This document shows, one piece after another, positions 1 to 9,839 of a stretch of 64,000 bases of DNA (position 1 is its first letter; each line of letters opens with the position of its first letter). This DNA comes from Ischnura elegans (lineage: Eukaryota > Arthropoda > Insecta > Odonata > Coenagrionidae), in contig NC_060258.1 of the NCBI RefSeq assembly GCF_921293095.1, positions 9,748,607 through 9,812,606 of the forward strand, given 5' to 3'. The notes beneath the pieces are model-generated. The model was not told where the DNA came from. It saw nothing but the letters and a program-made list of their open reading frames with translations, and made no database searches. Both the position numbers and the translations under genes were made by a program.

Positions 1-1159
1 TTAGTAGCGATAATATGCACGAATTTCCAACACAATCCTGGAACCTAATCTCAAGACGAGCTCATCGTCATTGCGATCGTTGTCATTTAAAAATTCCGTA
101 TCGGAAATCTTGGAGAGATAAGCTTCACCTGCACTCTCACTATCACAGGAATCCGTGGTGAAAATATCATCCCAATCCAATTTCTATTTGGTTTTAACTG
201 CGGAAGGAGCAACATATGAGAGAACTGCACATTCTTTGGGCAACTTTGGGTTTTGACTTTCCCTCAAACACCCCATTTCCCCTGTGGTTCACATCAGTCC
301 TACTTTATACGATGGCCTGACAACCTTCAAATGGATCCTCGCTTTATCTTTTTGGTCAAGATATAAATTTGCAAAGTACAGCGGCACATTATTTTGACGT
401 CGATAGCAGGAGAAAACGCTTCTTGGCTGGCAGTCGAATGTATGAGGAACAACGTTGGTCTTTATTTTCATGCTCCCTCCCTTGATTTTAAACATCATGC
501 AATGTTTTATGTCCTTCCGTAAATGAAATTGAACGAGTGCCATAAACAATTCGAGCCCATCGTAGCCATCGAGAAACAAGTATCTCGAAGTTTTTATTCT
601 GTACGGCGGCCGAAATATAGAAAAATCTCAGGTTCAAGTTATTCAGTCGATGAAATATGGAAATATTATTTATATTAAAGTCAGGGGCGGATCCAGGGTT
701 TCTTTCTGGGAGGGGCACAAGCAAGACCGTGTCCAGGATTTTACTCAGGGGGTGGGCACAAGGATACCTTGTTATACAAAACGAACGAAATGATAATGGG
801 GCCGTATTAAAAATCTAGCATATTTTTAAGGGTTTGGGGGGGGACACGTGCCCCCGTGCCCCCCCCCCCCTTGGATCCGCCTATGATTAAAGTTATCTTC
901 GCTCGCATAGCACACGGGTTTATCATTCCGTTTATTATACTCTTATTTTTCCGCAACGCTCATCCCGACAGACGGCATGCATCGTGGCTTTTCTTTTAAT
1001 TTCCTCCGTGGGAATGCAGACGAAAATTTTTTCTGGGGTGTTATTGCACAGAGGAACAATGCACCACTTGTAATTTTTCCTTATTTCAGCCATGTTCTCC
1101 TTTAAACGCAACGTGACTCTTCCAAACCTGCAGTTACTGGGCTTGGATCTTGGAATCAT
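1..1159 (-). pseudogene. THAP-domain gene remnant, left inverted copy
   Basis: Reading leftwards from 1159, the first reading block (1159-935) holds a segment starting MAEIRKNYKWCIVPLC, with the C-x4-C pair expected at the start of a C2CH THAP zinc finger (sequence-specific DNA binding, nuclear). A later block (about 515-430) contains a GGSMKIKTNVVPHTFDCQ stretch, which resembles the segment after the THAP finger in arthropod THAP proteins. The frame is broken between blocks and a hAT-like MITE sits inside (682-885), so this copy is not functional as read, unless an intron covers the gap. The window begins inside the unit, so the left end is artificial. The inverted counterpart is at 61607-62551. 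A perfect CRE lies just upstream of the first block. The THAP call rests on recalled family patterns, not a search. Confidence 0.6.
674..893. mobile_element. hAT-like MITE with 8-bp target duplication
   Basis: A 204-bp insertion (682-885) begins CAGGGGCGGATCC and ends in the inverted sequence GGATCCGCCTATG. It is flanked by identical 8-bp repeats ATTAAAGT (674-681 and 886-893). The other copy of this segment, near 61873-61880, has the site once and no insertion. Eight-bp duplications and CAGGG-type termini are typical of the hAT superfamily. The interior has long G and C runs and no coding capacity. Confidence 0.85.
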
Positions 1160-1168
1160 ACTGAATTA

Positions 1169-1176
1169 TGACGTCA
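1169..1176. promoter_or_regulatory. CRE palindrome at the THAP gene start
   Basis: A perfect TGACGTCA, the CREB/ATF binding palindrome, lies about 10 bp outside the first THAP block and is preserved in the other arm at 61590-61597. It probably belongs to the promoter of the leftward THAP gene. No TATA box is evident nearby. Confidence 0.5.
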
Positions 1177-1316
1177 CGGCGTAATATTAGTGGGGGCAGT
1201 ATTTCTTTGCCCGCTAAACTCGGGAGACTAAATTTCAAGCGGAAAAAAGTATATTGCGCTACTGAGTGTTTACTGTAGTATATCAGCACACTATCTTTAA
1301 AGGGTATGCAATATCC

Positions 1317-1500
1317 TTACAGTGCATAATTATCGTTTAGTTAAAATTGTTTAGTGAGTTAAAAATGTGTGTTGAATTGGAACGAAAGCGCCAGACAGTA
1401 CCAGCTGCCCCCCTAAAAGAAAAATCCCAGGAGTCTTTAAGTAAAATCAGTGCTGAATTGAAACGAAAGTATTCAACAAAATTTCTTTAAGCCACTATGA
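1317..1500 (+). repeat. Dispersed repeat R1 (about 180 bp)
   Basis: The segment runs from a GTGCATAATTATCGTTTAG-like start, through a run of C (CAGCTGCCCCCCTA), to CAACAAAATTTCTTTAAGCC. Related copies lie at about 4370-4560, 26490-26680, 49100-49285 (+), 48790-48880 (-) and 61250-61440 (-). It has no coding potential; it is probably a MITE or part of a larger nonautonomous element. Confidence 0.6.
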
Positions 1501-1878
1501 ATATATGATTTCATCACTGTGACACATAAAAGGTTCTGGCAATGCGTGTTACGATAATAAAAAACAACTAGTTGTCAAGTAATTGAAAATAAGTGACTAG
1601 AATTTGGTATACCATTTATTCCACTGAATTGGATTTTTAATTGATGGTAACTAAGCTGAAACAGTTTATTTATTTACCCATCAATTTTGATTAATTAAAC
1701 ATATATATTAAATTTTCTTTAAATTGTTGATGTCTGATTTTTTCTCACAAAATAATGGCAAAACCAAGGAAAATAAAAGCATTATTAGATAAATAAGTTA
1801 ACTAAAAAAGAAAAACTGATAATATAGAATTCACATTTTAAAATACATTACTTAAAATAATACTTAATGGCGTAAAGA
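1501..1878. other. AT-rich spacer between the divergent genes
   Basis: Very AT-rich DNA between the THAP remnant and the ZL1 upstream region, conserved as the inverted segment at about 60840-61245. No gene or RNA was recognised. It contains runs of TTAATTAA and AATATATA-like sequence. Confidence 0.5.
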
Positions 1879-2112
1879 GTGCATTCGATCACACCTGACT
1901 GGATTGGTCGATGGGATGTATTGGGAGGGGATGTACACGGAGCCATTTCTTCACTAATTAGTGAAGACTTAGGTGACTCACTTGCTAGGCGTCCTAAGAA
2001 CATCTTCAACCAGTGGCATCCTGTAATGGCCCGAACTAGTGCAAGTCCTAGGTCAGTGCTGTATGGAGAATGGGGTAAAACTGTCCGGCACTACTTTGTT
2101 CAACCGTTCTGA
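1879..2112 (+). other. Open frame shared by both duplication arms
   Basis: A 77-codon open frame (first usable codon GTG, not ATG) is kept open in the other arm at 60817-60575 with few amino-acid changes. It lies on the same strand as the neighbouring ZL gene, about 0.7 kb upstream. It includes the 18-bp palindrome CTTCACTAATTAGTGAAG. No family was recognised. It could be an upstream exon of the ZL transcript or just recently duplicated noncoding DNA. Confidence 0.25.
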
Positions 2113-2800
2113 AACTTGTTAGCGTCCGAGGGTTAATGTGTTGAATCAAAACATCTCCTCTGTTGGTATGGTGCCTAAGTCGCAGGAATAGCATTTTGGG
2201 GATTTTCAATGTGCTGACATATTGTTCTGAATTAATGGCTCTGCTTCTTTGGTATCACTGACATGGCAATGGCAACTTCACCTCGCTGCCATCAGGTGTG
2301 ACAGCCGTGAATGGTCTCCCTAACTTCTGTAAATCTTGAAGCACCAACAAACTACCTTCTCACGCTCTCGTCCTCTGAATCCAGGGAATAACTTCAATCC
2401 TATTGGCTGTGTATGTATCCATAACCGTTGCACAAACGTCACCATTACCATTTTAGTTTATTCTCATGGATATAAAACATTTCCTCCAGGTATCGCCGGG
2501 CACTGTGAATTATGTCACTGAATAATCTCCACAAGTTCTTTCCCATCAGTGAGAAATTCAGTGAAGGCACACAGCTTGTAATGTATCTCACTGACAGATG
2601 CCATAATTTAAATGGTCATACAACTAAGCTATCTGTCGGAAAAACTAGAAATTTTGCGTGCAGATCCATGGAACTTCAGATAATGCATACATAAGTTTCG
2701 CATCGATACCATTGTCTTCGGGTGAGAAAAACAATAGTGGTGCATTATTTCCTGGGCAACACTCATACTCTATGCATTTCTTTTTTATTTCTCGGTGCAG
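2113..2800 (+). other. ZL1 5' flank with putative intron 3' end
   Basis: Homologous to the 5' flanks of ZL2, ZL3, ZL4, ZL5 and ZL6. It shares with ZL6 alone an extra stretch of about 80 bp (near 2433-2515; inverted at 60175-60255). In the other copies the flank ends in TTTTATTTCTAG followed by GTGCAGTTGAA and the ATG, a good splice acceptor. Here the AG is changed (TCTCGG), but a CAG at 2798-2800 could serve instead. Confidence 0.5.
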
Positions 2801-2805
2801 TTGAA

Positions 2806-3756
2806 ATGGCAGGTGTTGGCGACGCAGTGGAAATCCTTCCTGTTGAAGAGGCTGTAGCACGAGGTGGGATGACTGAGATTGAGCAAGGGGCCAGAGATTC
2901 AACGGATAAAATGCGCCACTACCAATCCAGCGATTTCGCTTCATTGCAGGGTGAGATCAACGCATTGCACAGAGAAATCACTTCAAGGGATATTCTGCTC
3001 CGAAAACTGGAGGAGAGCGTCACAAGATTATCTGAGGATATCGCTCCTCTGAAGGATTATGTGAAGGCAAAGATGCAAGAAGACGCGCACAGTGCAATGC
3101 CTCAATCTTCAGACTCGCCTGAAGGTGGCGCTTCTCAGGACGGAGACAAGGAAACTGAAGAAGAGAGAAATAATAGAGTCCAAAATAGATGTGTGGACGT
3201 GATGATGAGTCTCACGGAAATACCTGATAATAACGAGGAGAAAACACAGATAGTCAGAGGTTTTTACGAGAAGATATACGAAGCATCCCCATTCACCTCT
3301 CTTATGCTGAAGTTCCTGGAGAGAAATCGTGGAGTGAAAGTACTTATTGATTGTGATTCCTACAGTATCTCAAACTTATTGTTAGTAAAACGATTGGTTA
3401 ACCTGGATGGTGAAAAATGTGATGTAAAATCTTTGAATAAGTTCGTTGACTTTAGTGGCTGCAGGGTTTTCTTGGGATGTACGGCTTATAATTATCCTGA
3501 AGTTTCCCTGTCTCAGAGCTTGGCGCAGATTGTGATGCACTTGATCTTCAAAAACCGAGGGTTTCCTTACGAGTGTGACGATGATCAGTATGAGAAACTG
3601 TACGAGAAAATTGTGCATGAAGCATTAGAGAAGAAGAAGACCTCAGGGCCATGGATGGACGTCTTGATAAAAGATGCCTTGAATAGGAAAACACCTTTAG
3701 GGAGAGAAGTATCTTTGATTTCAGTCGTCCCGGCAATGCTGTTCAAAGTGACATGA
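2806..3756 (+). CDS. ZL1: coiled-coil/zincin-like family protein, truncated
   Basis: About 316 aa from the ATG shared by all family copies; the open frame extends 28 codons further upstream, but that part corresponds to flank and intron in the other copies. A coiled coil spans about residues 30-90, a Ser/Gly/acidic linker about 95-125, and the C-terminal domain follows. At the position of a zincin HExxH it reads S-Q-S-L-A-Q, so the catalytic residues are missing. Compared with ZL2 it has an inserted LL before VKRLVNLDG and a deletion in the following Gly-rich loop. It also loses the last about 40 residues: after VVPAML it runs into sequence (3752 onwards) found again at 25872. It may be a pseudogene despite the open frame. 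No biochemical role can be assigned. Confidence 0.7.
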   Translation: MAGVGDAVEILPVEEAVARGGMTEIEQGARDSTDKMRHYQSSDFASLQGEINALHREITSRDILLRKLEESVTRLSEDIAPLKDYVKAKMQEDAHSAMPQSSDSPEGGASQDGDKETEEERNNRVQNRCVDVMMSLTEIPDNNEEKTQIVRGFYEKIYEASPFTSLMLKFLERNRGVKVLIDCDSYSISNLLLVKRLVNLDGEKCDVKSLNKFVDFSGCRVFLGCTAYNYPEVSLSQSLAQIVMHLIFKNRGFPYECDDDQYEKLYEKIVHEALEKKKTSGPWMDVLIKDALNRKTPLGREVSLISVVPAMLFKVT

Positions 3757-4370
3757 AAATCAAGTATTTGCTTACGAAGACCATTTACGCCACTTTTGCT
3801 ATCATATTCAAGTATCTTAAGGTAAATTATAGAATATAAACTCATAAGTAACCGAAGAACTTAACAATTACTAGCTTGTATTCAAAATCAACATAAATTA
3901 TGCCAACCTGTTCAACCACTTACTCTGTTGTAATTATCACATAATCATAAAATTTTCTTGGTGGTAAGTACAATGACCGATAGAGCTCAACTTCAAAATT
4001 TAAATAATAGGACATCTCCATCAATACCGATTCAATATATTTTCAGGGAAAAGACGTATATTAAGTGTCTGGTTATTTCATGAAGCGTGCCAATCTGCTG
4101 CTGTGTTCTCACAAAAAAATTAGTTCCTATTAATTTCCGTAACCCAAATATCTTATTTTAACTTATAATACAGCCGGTGTAGTCATATTTATTCATCCGT
4201 GAAGGACACTTTAGCCCGTAAGTCAACTCCAGTTGGGCACTATAGGTTAAAGTGACAATTCGGGCATTTTCTTCTAAAGTGGCGTTTATGAAACGGAAAA
4301 AGCAGACTTTAGCTCAGCAAAAGTATACTTTAGCTTAAAATGCCGTCTATCAAACGCCTCCTTACATTAG
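3752..4370. repeat. Repeat block R2, also at 25872-26490
   Basis: From GAAAATCAAGTATTTGC onwards this block matches 25872-26490 closely. It forms the left part of the composite 5' flank of ZL2 (and, at 25.9 kb, of ZL3). It abuts the broken end of ZL1, so its left edge is a rearrangement breakpoint. No gene was recognised here; at 25775-25972 part of it is open. Confidence 0.6.
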
Positions 4371-4640
4371 TAAAAATTGTTTAGTGAGTTAAAATGTGCG
4401 TTCTTCATCATATTCATAGGGGTACCCAGCGAGGGTTGGGGGGGGGGGGGGGGGCAAGCTCCCCCCTTAGAAGCTAAAATTGCAGAAGTGTTTGAGCAAA
4501 TTCAGTACTGAATTGAAACGATAGTATTCAACAAATTTTCTTTAAGCCCACGAATAATGATATATATTTGATATATATAAATCACATGCCTTGCCCAACA
4601 CCCCCCTACTTATGATCCAGGGTACACCCTTGCCTGATTA
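4370..4640. mobile_element. MITE-like copy of R1 with 15+ G run
   Basis: The segment from CATAGGGGTACCCAGCGAGG to GATCCAGGGTACACCCTTG has imperfect inverted ends and a homopolymer G run followed by CCCCCC. It contains R1 sequence inside. Copies are at 26538-26790 and, disrupted by a 4.7-kb insertion, at 49100-54095. The GGGGTACCC-type termini suggest a hAT-like nonautonomous element, but no target duplication was confirmed. Confidence 0.45.
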
Positions 4641-5050
4641 CATGATACATTGAAACACGTACGGGTTAATGTCAAAATGAATGAACGTGAGCATGATCGC
4701 CAAAATGCACCATGTAACCGCCCAATTTGTGAGAATGCATGCACAGGAAATATTTCCTGTTCTAATTTGGTTCATCCATTCGTACATGTTCCGTTCCGGT
4801 CCACAAAAACCATTCACGCAAACATACGTTAACTTGTACATGTTAATGTACCATGTAACAAGGCCTTAATATCCCAGACAGCACAAAATATCTGGAATGT
4901 CTTTAGCTAATATCTATTAAATATCTTGCAATAACCTCTGTTGAAATTTTGTAAATATCTGAATGTCTACTTTTCTGGTATCTACATGATATCTTTCTAG
5001 ACATTCATTCACATTGGACCCACTGGGCAAATGCAGGATAAGTGACTTGA
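4640..5050. repeat. Flank repeat R3 (GTACGGGTTAATGT...CCCAGACAGCACA)
   Basis: Two adjoining segments recur upstream of several ZL copies. One is about 230 bp with GTACGGGTTAATG/ACATGTTAATGTAC-like ends; the other is about 170 bp and starts CCCAGACAGCACAAAATATC. Further copies are at 26800-27200, 54110-54500 and, on the other strand, 48370-48680. The CCCAGACAGCACA start resembles the terminal repeat of the 27226-29745 insertion, so the second segment may be a short relative of that element. Confidence 0.5.
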
Positions 5051-5576
5051 ATATAATATGTTCCGGTATAGCAAGAGTGTAGTATTCAACTGAATTGTTC
5101 TGAATTAATGGCTTTGCTTCTTTGGTATCACTGACATGGCAACGGCAACTTCACCTTGCTGCCATCAGGTTTGACAGCCGTGAATGGTCTCCCTGACTGA
5201 TGTTAATCTTGAAGCACCAACAAACTGCCTTCTGATGCTCTCATCCTCTGAACCCTGGGAATAACTGCAATCTTGTTGGCCGTAGATGCTCCATAATCTT
5301 TGCACAAACGTGTATTGAATATTCTCCACAATTTCTTTCCCATCAGTGAGAAATTCAGTGAAGGTACACTGCTTGTAATGTAGCTGACTGACAGATGGTC
5401 ATACAGCTAAGCTATCAGTCGGAAAAACTAGTAAGTTTGCTTGCAGATCCATGGAACTTCAGATGATGCATACATAACGTTTCACAATGATACCATTTTT
5501 GTCGGATGAGAAAACAATAGTGGTGCATTACTTCATGGGCAACCCTCATACTCACTGCATTTCTTTTTATTTCTAG
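5050..5576 (+). other. ZL2 5' flank with splice acceptor
   Basis: A conserved upstream block ending in CATTTCTTTTTATTTCTAG (AG at 5575-5576), a strong acceptor 11 bp before the ZL2 ATG, so a noncoding 5' exon and intron are likely. On the opposite strand a reading frame (about 5400-5190) matches the 90-codon antisense frame upstream of ZL5, but here it ends early in a TGA. Confidence 0.5.
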
Positions 5577-5587
5577 GTGCAGTTGAA

Positions 5588-6715
5588 ATGGCAGGTGCTG
5601 GAGACACAGTGGAAATCCTTCCTGTTGAAGAGGCTGTAACACGTGATGGGTTGGCCAAGCGAGAAGAAGGGATAAGAGATATAATTACTGAATTATGCCA
5701 CCAGCAATCCAGCAATTTCGCTTCATTGCAGGGTGAGATGAACGCATTGCACAAAGAGATCACGTCGAGGGATTTTCTGCTCCGAAAACTGGAGGAGAGC
5801 GTCACAAGATTATCTGAAGATATCGCTCCTCTGAAGGATTGTGTGACGGCAAAGATGCAAGAGGAGGCGCACAGTGCAAGTTCTCAATCTTCAGGTTCGT
5901 CTGAAGGTGGCGCCACTCAGGATGGAGACCAGGGAAATGAATTAGAGAGAAATAATAGAGTCCTGAATAGATGTGTAGACGTGATGATGAGTCTCACGGA
6001 AATATGGAAGAATAATGAAGAGAAAACTCAGAAAGTCAGAGGTTTTTACGAGAAGATATACGAAGCATCCCCATTCACCTCTCTTATGTTAACGTTCCTG
6101 GAGAGAAATTGTGGATTGAAAGTACTAATCGATTGTGATTCCCATGATATCTCGAATTTAGTAAAACGATTGGTCAACCTAGATGGTAAAAAATGTAATG
6201 GAACAGAATTTCTTACGTTTGCCGACATTTTTGAATGCAGGGTTTACTTGGGAGGTGAGGGTGGTCTAATCGACGTAAATAAAAGGGGCCAATATGTTGA
6301 CGAAACTTTTGACCCTGAAGTTTCATTGGCTCAGAGCTTGGCACAGATAGTGATGTACTTGATCTTCAAAAACCGAGGATGTCCTTACGCGTGTGACGAT
6401 GAAATGTATGAGAAACTGTATGAGAAAATTGTGCTTGAAACATCGCAGAAGAAGGAGTCAGTGACCATGGATGGCTGTGTATATCATGCCTTGAGTATGA
6501 AAACACCTTTAGGGAGAGAAGTATCATTGATTACGGTCATCCCAGGAATGTTGGTCAAGTACGGTTCGAAGGAAGGAATGTCGAAACTGCTGGAGCAGGT
6601 GCCTTTACTCACGCTCTTCTTCATGCATCATGTGATTCCGAAAATGAGGAGCATAGTCAATGAGGTAAGAGACTTACTTGGTGAACATTTAATCAGAATC
6701 AAGGAATTTTTATGA
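5588..6715 (+). CDS. ZL2: coiled-coil/zincin-like protein, best copy
   Basis: An open frame of 375 aa. Residues about 30-90 are heptad-like and charged (coiled coil), and 92-125 form a Ser/Glu/Gly linker. From about 160 the C-terminal domain includes LKVLIDCDS (178-185) and LVKRLVNLDG (191-200). The stretch SLAQSLAQIVMYLIFKNRG (246-264) aligns by pattern with the LAHELTHxxM...NN helix of arthropod zincin-like proteins. The metal ligands are absent: H, E and H are replaced by Q249, S250 and Q253. The later REVSLITVIPGMLVKYG (310-326) resembles the conserved tail of the same domain. A GTAAGA donor at 6665, in phase 0 after codon 359, suggests the exon ends at IVNE and continues downstream, rather than through the last 16 residues. 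The ATG is chosen because every copy has it just after the acceptor. Intact frame; function unknown. Confidence 0.75.
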   Translation: MAGAGDTVEILPVEEAVTRDGLAKREEGIRDIITELCHQQSSNFASLQGEMNALHKEITSRDFLLRKLEESVTRLSEDIAPLKDCVTAKMQEEAHSASSQSSGSSEGGATQDGDQGNELERNNRVLNRCVDVMMSLTEIWKNNEEKTQKVRGFYEKIYEASPFTSLMLTFLERNCGLKVLIDCDSHDISNLVKRLVNLDGKKCNGTEFLTFADIFECRVYLGGEGGLIDVNKRGQYVDETFDPEVSLAQSLAQIVMYLIFKNRGCPYACDDEMYEKLYEKIVLETSQKKESVTMDGCVYHALSMKTPLGREVSLITVIPGMLVKYGSKEGMSKLLEQVPLLTLFFMHHVIPKMRSIVNEVRDLLGEHLIRIKEFL

Positions 6716-7073
6716 AAAATCCACGTAGCAGATGTAATAATTGCAGTCAACTCTTGATTGCAACAGATATGCAACAAATGAAGTCTTGGAAACCATATTA
6801 TTATTATAGTATTCTACTGATTAGGGTAGGTTTTCATGGAGTATCTCCCTTTCCTTCCAGCACTGCTTTCTTTAATTCACTGTAAGGCCTACTCTCCTTC
6901 AATCTATCTAAAAATCCTATTCTTTTCCTTCCCCAACAAAGCTAAAAAATGATTCCCATCTGATGAAATAATAATTAATGATAACACAATTGAGTTTATT
7001 GTTCTGTAGGGTTATCCCATTTCACTCGTGATATTTATTATCCTCTCCTGGGGCAGTAATTCATGGGACCACA
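6716..7073. other. ZL2 3' flank
   Basis: The first part (TTGCAACAGATATGCAACAAATGAAGTC) matches the 3' flanks of ZL3, ZL6 and the ZL7 fragment. The rest is AT-rich with no recognisable exon. If the 6665 donor is used, the next ZL exon should lie downstream, but I did not find it. Confidence 0.4.
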
Positions 7074-7733
7074 TTGGGTGGTTTCCTATTATTTTCTAAT
7101 TGCCTAAATCGAAAGATTAATACTCCTGGAGTACGTATTTCACACTTTCAGATTTTTAAACGAAGATATCTATTTTTCGCGATTAAATTAAAAGTGAAAA
7201 ATTTCAAGAGCGCGAAAACGCGACGCGTAAGTATGAATGCTGGGAAATCTCTCCGTCTGGCTCCTGCTGCCGCCCTGTGAGGTGACATTGAAGCAAGGCT
7301 TAGCACTGATACGACGCAGGCTGCTAGTGGGTAGCTGAGTACCCTGCTGGCTAGTAGCGCTTGGCTTAAATAAGGATTATTAATACCTTATCAAACGAGG
7401 AAAAGTTTCCGACCTTAGCCAGTTTTAATAAGTGATCATTAAGAAATGTTTCCCTGAGCTCTGCGCCTCATGCATGCATTGGTAACCTCAGAGAATATAT
7501 AACTCCTATCTTCTCGGGTAGAAACTAGGTCCCTGTGACATCACGTGGAGTGGAATCGCATGGGCGCCAATCTGGCCCTTTTCCAATGAGGATAAAAATG
7601 GACCATTGCCATTCGTCTGAACCGGTATTTCTAAAACAAAATAATCAAATAATATATTATGAATGCACAAATGGTGGGTAACGAATCGCAATCAATGCCT
7701 TCCATTTTATTTGATGGAGGAAACTACCCTATT
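7074..7733 (+). mobile_element. MITE-1 copy a
   Basis: A 660-bp nonautonomous DNA element bounded by the inverted ends TGGGTGGTTTCCT and AGGAAACTACCCTA. It has no coding capacity. Internal landmarks shared by all copies are GCGAAAA near the start, AGCAGGTAGC-type repeats, and a CRE-like core followed by an E-box (here mutated, TGACATCA at 7536). Eight copies occur in this window. Confidence 0.75.
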
Positions 7734-7744
7734 GTAGAATAATA

Positions 7745-8230
7745 TTCAAAATTCAAAAGAGGATACTGCGGCTTTTTGGTAAAATGCCTGCTATACACCC
7801 CATGTTACCATCTATTTTGGAAATTTAATATTTTACCCCTAGCCTTTATGTATATGTACTCTGCAATTGTTTGTGCGAAAAAGAATATTTCTTATTACGC
7901 AACCAAAGACGATTATCATTGTTATTATACCAGGAGTCTTATAAGCCTCCACCAAACATTTATAAGAACTAAAATCTCAGGTTATGCCCCATGGCACATG
8001 GGCCTTTTTTTATTTAATGAACTCCCTCCTAGTAAAAAATATGTCCCTCTTCAATTGCAACATTTGTGAGTTTTTTTTTTTTAACTCTTTTTATTCTGTG
8101 CACATATTTCTTAATCTGTGACATTTTTTCCTTTCTTTAATTATAATGTTTTTATAACTCACTCCTTGAAGTGTCCTATAATTGTACAAGCAAATTACCG
8201 GACAAATGAAAATATTAATATAATAATAGT
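7745..8230 (+). pseudogene. LINE 3' end (post-RT region) fragment
   Basis: An open frame to 8069 contains FNILPLAFMYMYSAIVCAKK, DDYHCYYTRS and FLFNELPPSKKYVP. These follow the recognisable pattern of the region after the reverse transcriptase in jockey/CR1-type non-LTR retrotransposons (FKKLNILTLP.. , H.YNTR.. , YNKLP..IK). It lacks the RT core, so it is 5'-truncated. An AT-rich segment after a T run may be the element's 3' UTR. Recognition is by pattern memory only. Confidence 0.6.
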
Positions 8231-8469
8231 TTTAACATCCTTAATGGTGTTAGAGACTTTGAAAAATGTCAAATTTAAAAATATCTCATTATAAAGGAGA
8301 GAAACATAAGTAATCATTGCGCAAAAACACACTAAACATACGTACATTCCTAAATTTTAAAGTTCAGAATATTCAGCAGCGCTGTAAAAGGCATTCTTTA
8401 GGAGGAAAGACTTAAGTAGTCTTTTGAATTTTGATAATTCATGGTTCATTGAAGTTTAGGAGGCAGCTT

Positions 8470-8712
8470 TGGCGTAGTGAGGGGGGTGTTTGGGGGGGAT
8501 AAAAAAACCCCAAAGCTTGGAGAAATTTTTAAGTTTAATCAATTTTACTTAATTTGATGGATATTACTAATGGAATAATATATGTATCAATAAAATATTC
8601 CTCATAAAGCCATAAAACTCACCATTTTGAACACCACACACACCCTGGTATAAGTTGCACCTAAACACACACCCCCTTCCAGCCTTGACTCCTATCTGTG
8701 CTCCTGGGAGGC
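8470..8712. mobile_element. hAT-like MITE (CAG..GGCGTAGTGAGG family)
   Basis: About 240 bp with ends GGCGTAGTGAGGGGGG and CTATCTGTGCTCCTG. It is the same family as the nested element at 13097-13395 and the partial copy at 51690-51950 (shared TTTTACTTAAT and AAGCCATAAAACTC blocks). Target duplication is not clear here. Confidence 0.55.
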
Positions 8713-9839
8713 AAATAATTATGAATTTTAGAACAGATGAAATGTGGCCCTATTTTTTGCTGAAACTGGATTCGAATCTCAACAGGTGAATATCTCCTTT
8801 GTCTTTGGTGTCATGAGAGGGGAAAGGTCGGAATATACACAAGGATTTTCCTTAACAAAGGAGGAACATTGCAGAATGAGTAGACGGAGTAGGGTTAGAA
8901 TGCCCAAGGATTTGAAAAATGGTCTCCCATGTTCTCTTATTGATTTTCCTGCGATTGCTTAGTTACAGCTTGTTTTTGTAGAGAGAAATATTTGCTTGCC
9001 TGGAAATAATTACACCAGAAAAAATATTATTATATTTAAGGAAGGACTGAATTTAAGCTGATTACAATAATTTCAAGTATTCTCGCTAGATAAATGGAGT
9101 GAGTGTTCTAATCGTCCAGTTGCCTCTCTAAATATTATTGTTGTTATTAAAAACTGACGTCACAATCTGTACATTAACCCTGGCGATAAAACCAGACACT
9201 TCTTCTCTTCCCTGTCCCCCTCCATTTTCGCACTCACAACTTCAAGACAGCCCTGAACGTTGCCAGGGATGCCAACTTACAATAAATATTCGAGGGGCCC
9301 AATCTGGGTATCCTGCCACGGAAAATTTCACAAGTAGTGATTTTATAAGTTTTTTAAGCATTTTAGAAGAGTCATATGATCAACATTAGAAGCGTAATGA
9401 CTCGAATTTCGATATCTTGACACTCCGGGAAAATCGACAAGCCTGACGCATATTTTACTCTTACCCATAACGTACTTCAGAGGGTGGGTTCGGGCCCCCT
9501 CAGGCCCCATGGAGTCGGCCCCAATGAATTTTGCTTGCGATAGTTTAGGTCATGAGTGATAGCACTTTTATTTCTGCGTTTACAATCACAGCATCCGTTG
9601 CATTTGTTAAATTTTTAGTTAACGGTCGGCCTATGATTTTTATGGGATATATATTTCTGCCTAAAATGGCATGCGTAAATTTGACAGATCAACCTGGAAA
9701 AAACCGAGAATTTTATAATTTAATTAGTGGGAGAACCCTGACTGATAGCATTAATAATATTGATAATAATTATCGCATTTTAATGTGTTAATTAATGAGG
9801 GCCAAACAATTACGTTACATATCTGTTTTGTTTCCTTGC
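8713..9839. other. No recognised feature
   Basis: AT-rich DNA with short open frames and no recognised domain, RNA or terminal repeat. A few short frames up to 83 codons show no family pattern. Confidence 0.4.

Noticed and set aside
4650-4869. Overlapping frames on both strands repeated at 26841 and 54150
   Set aside because: They lie in the R3 flank repeat, which has palindromic GTACGGGTTAATG/CATTAACCCGTAC-like sequence; openness follows from composition.
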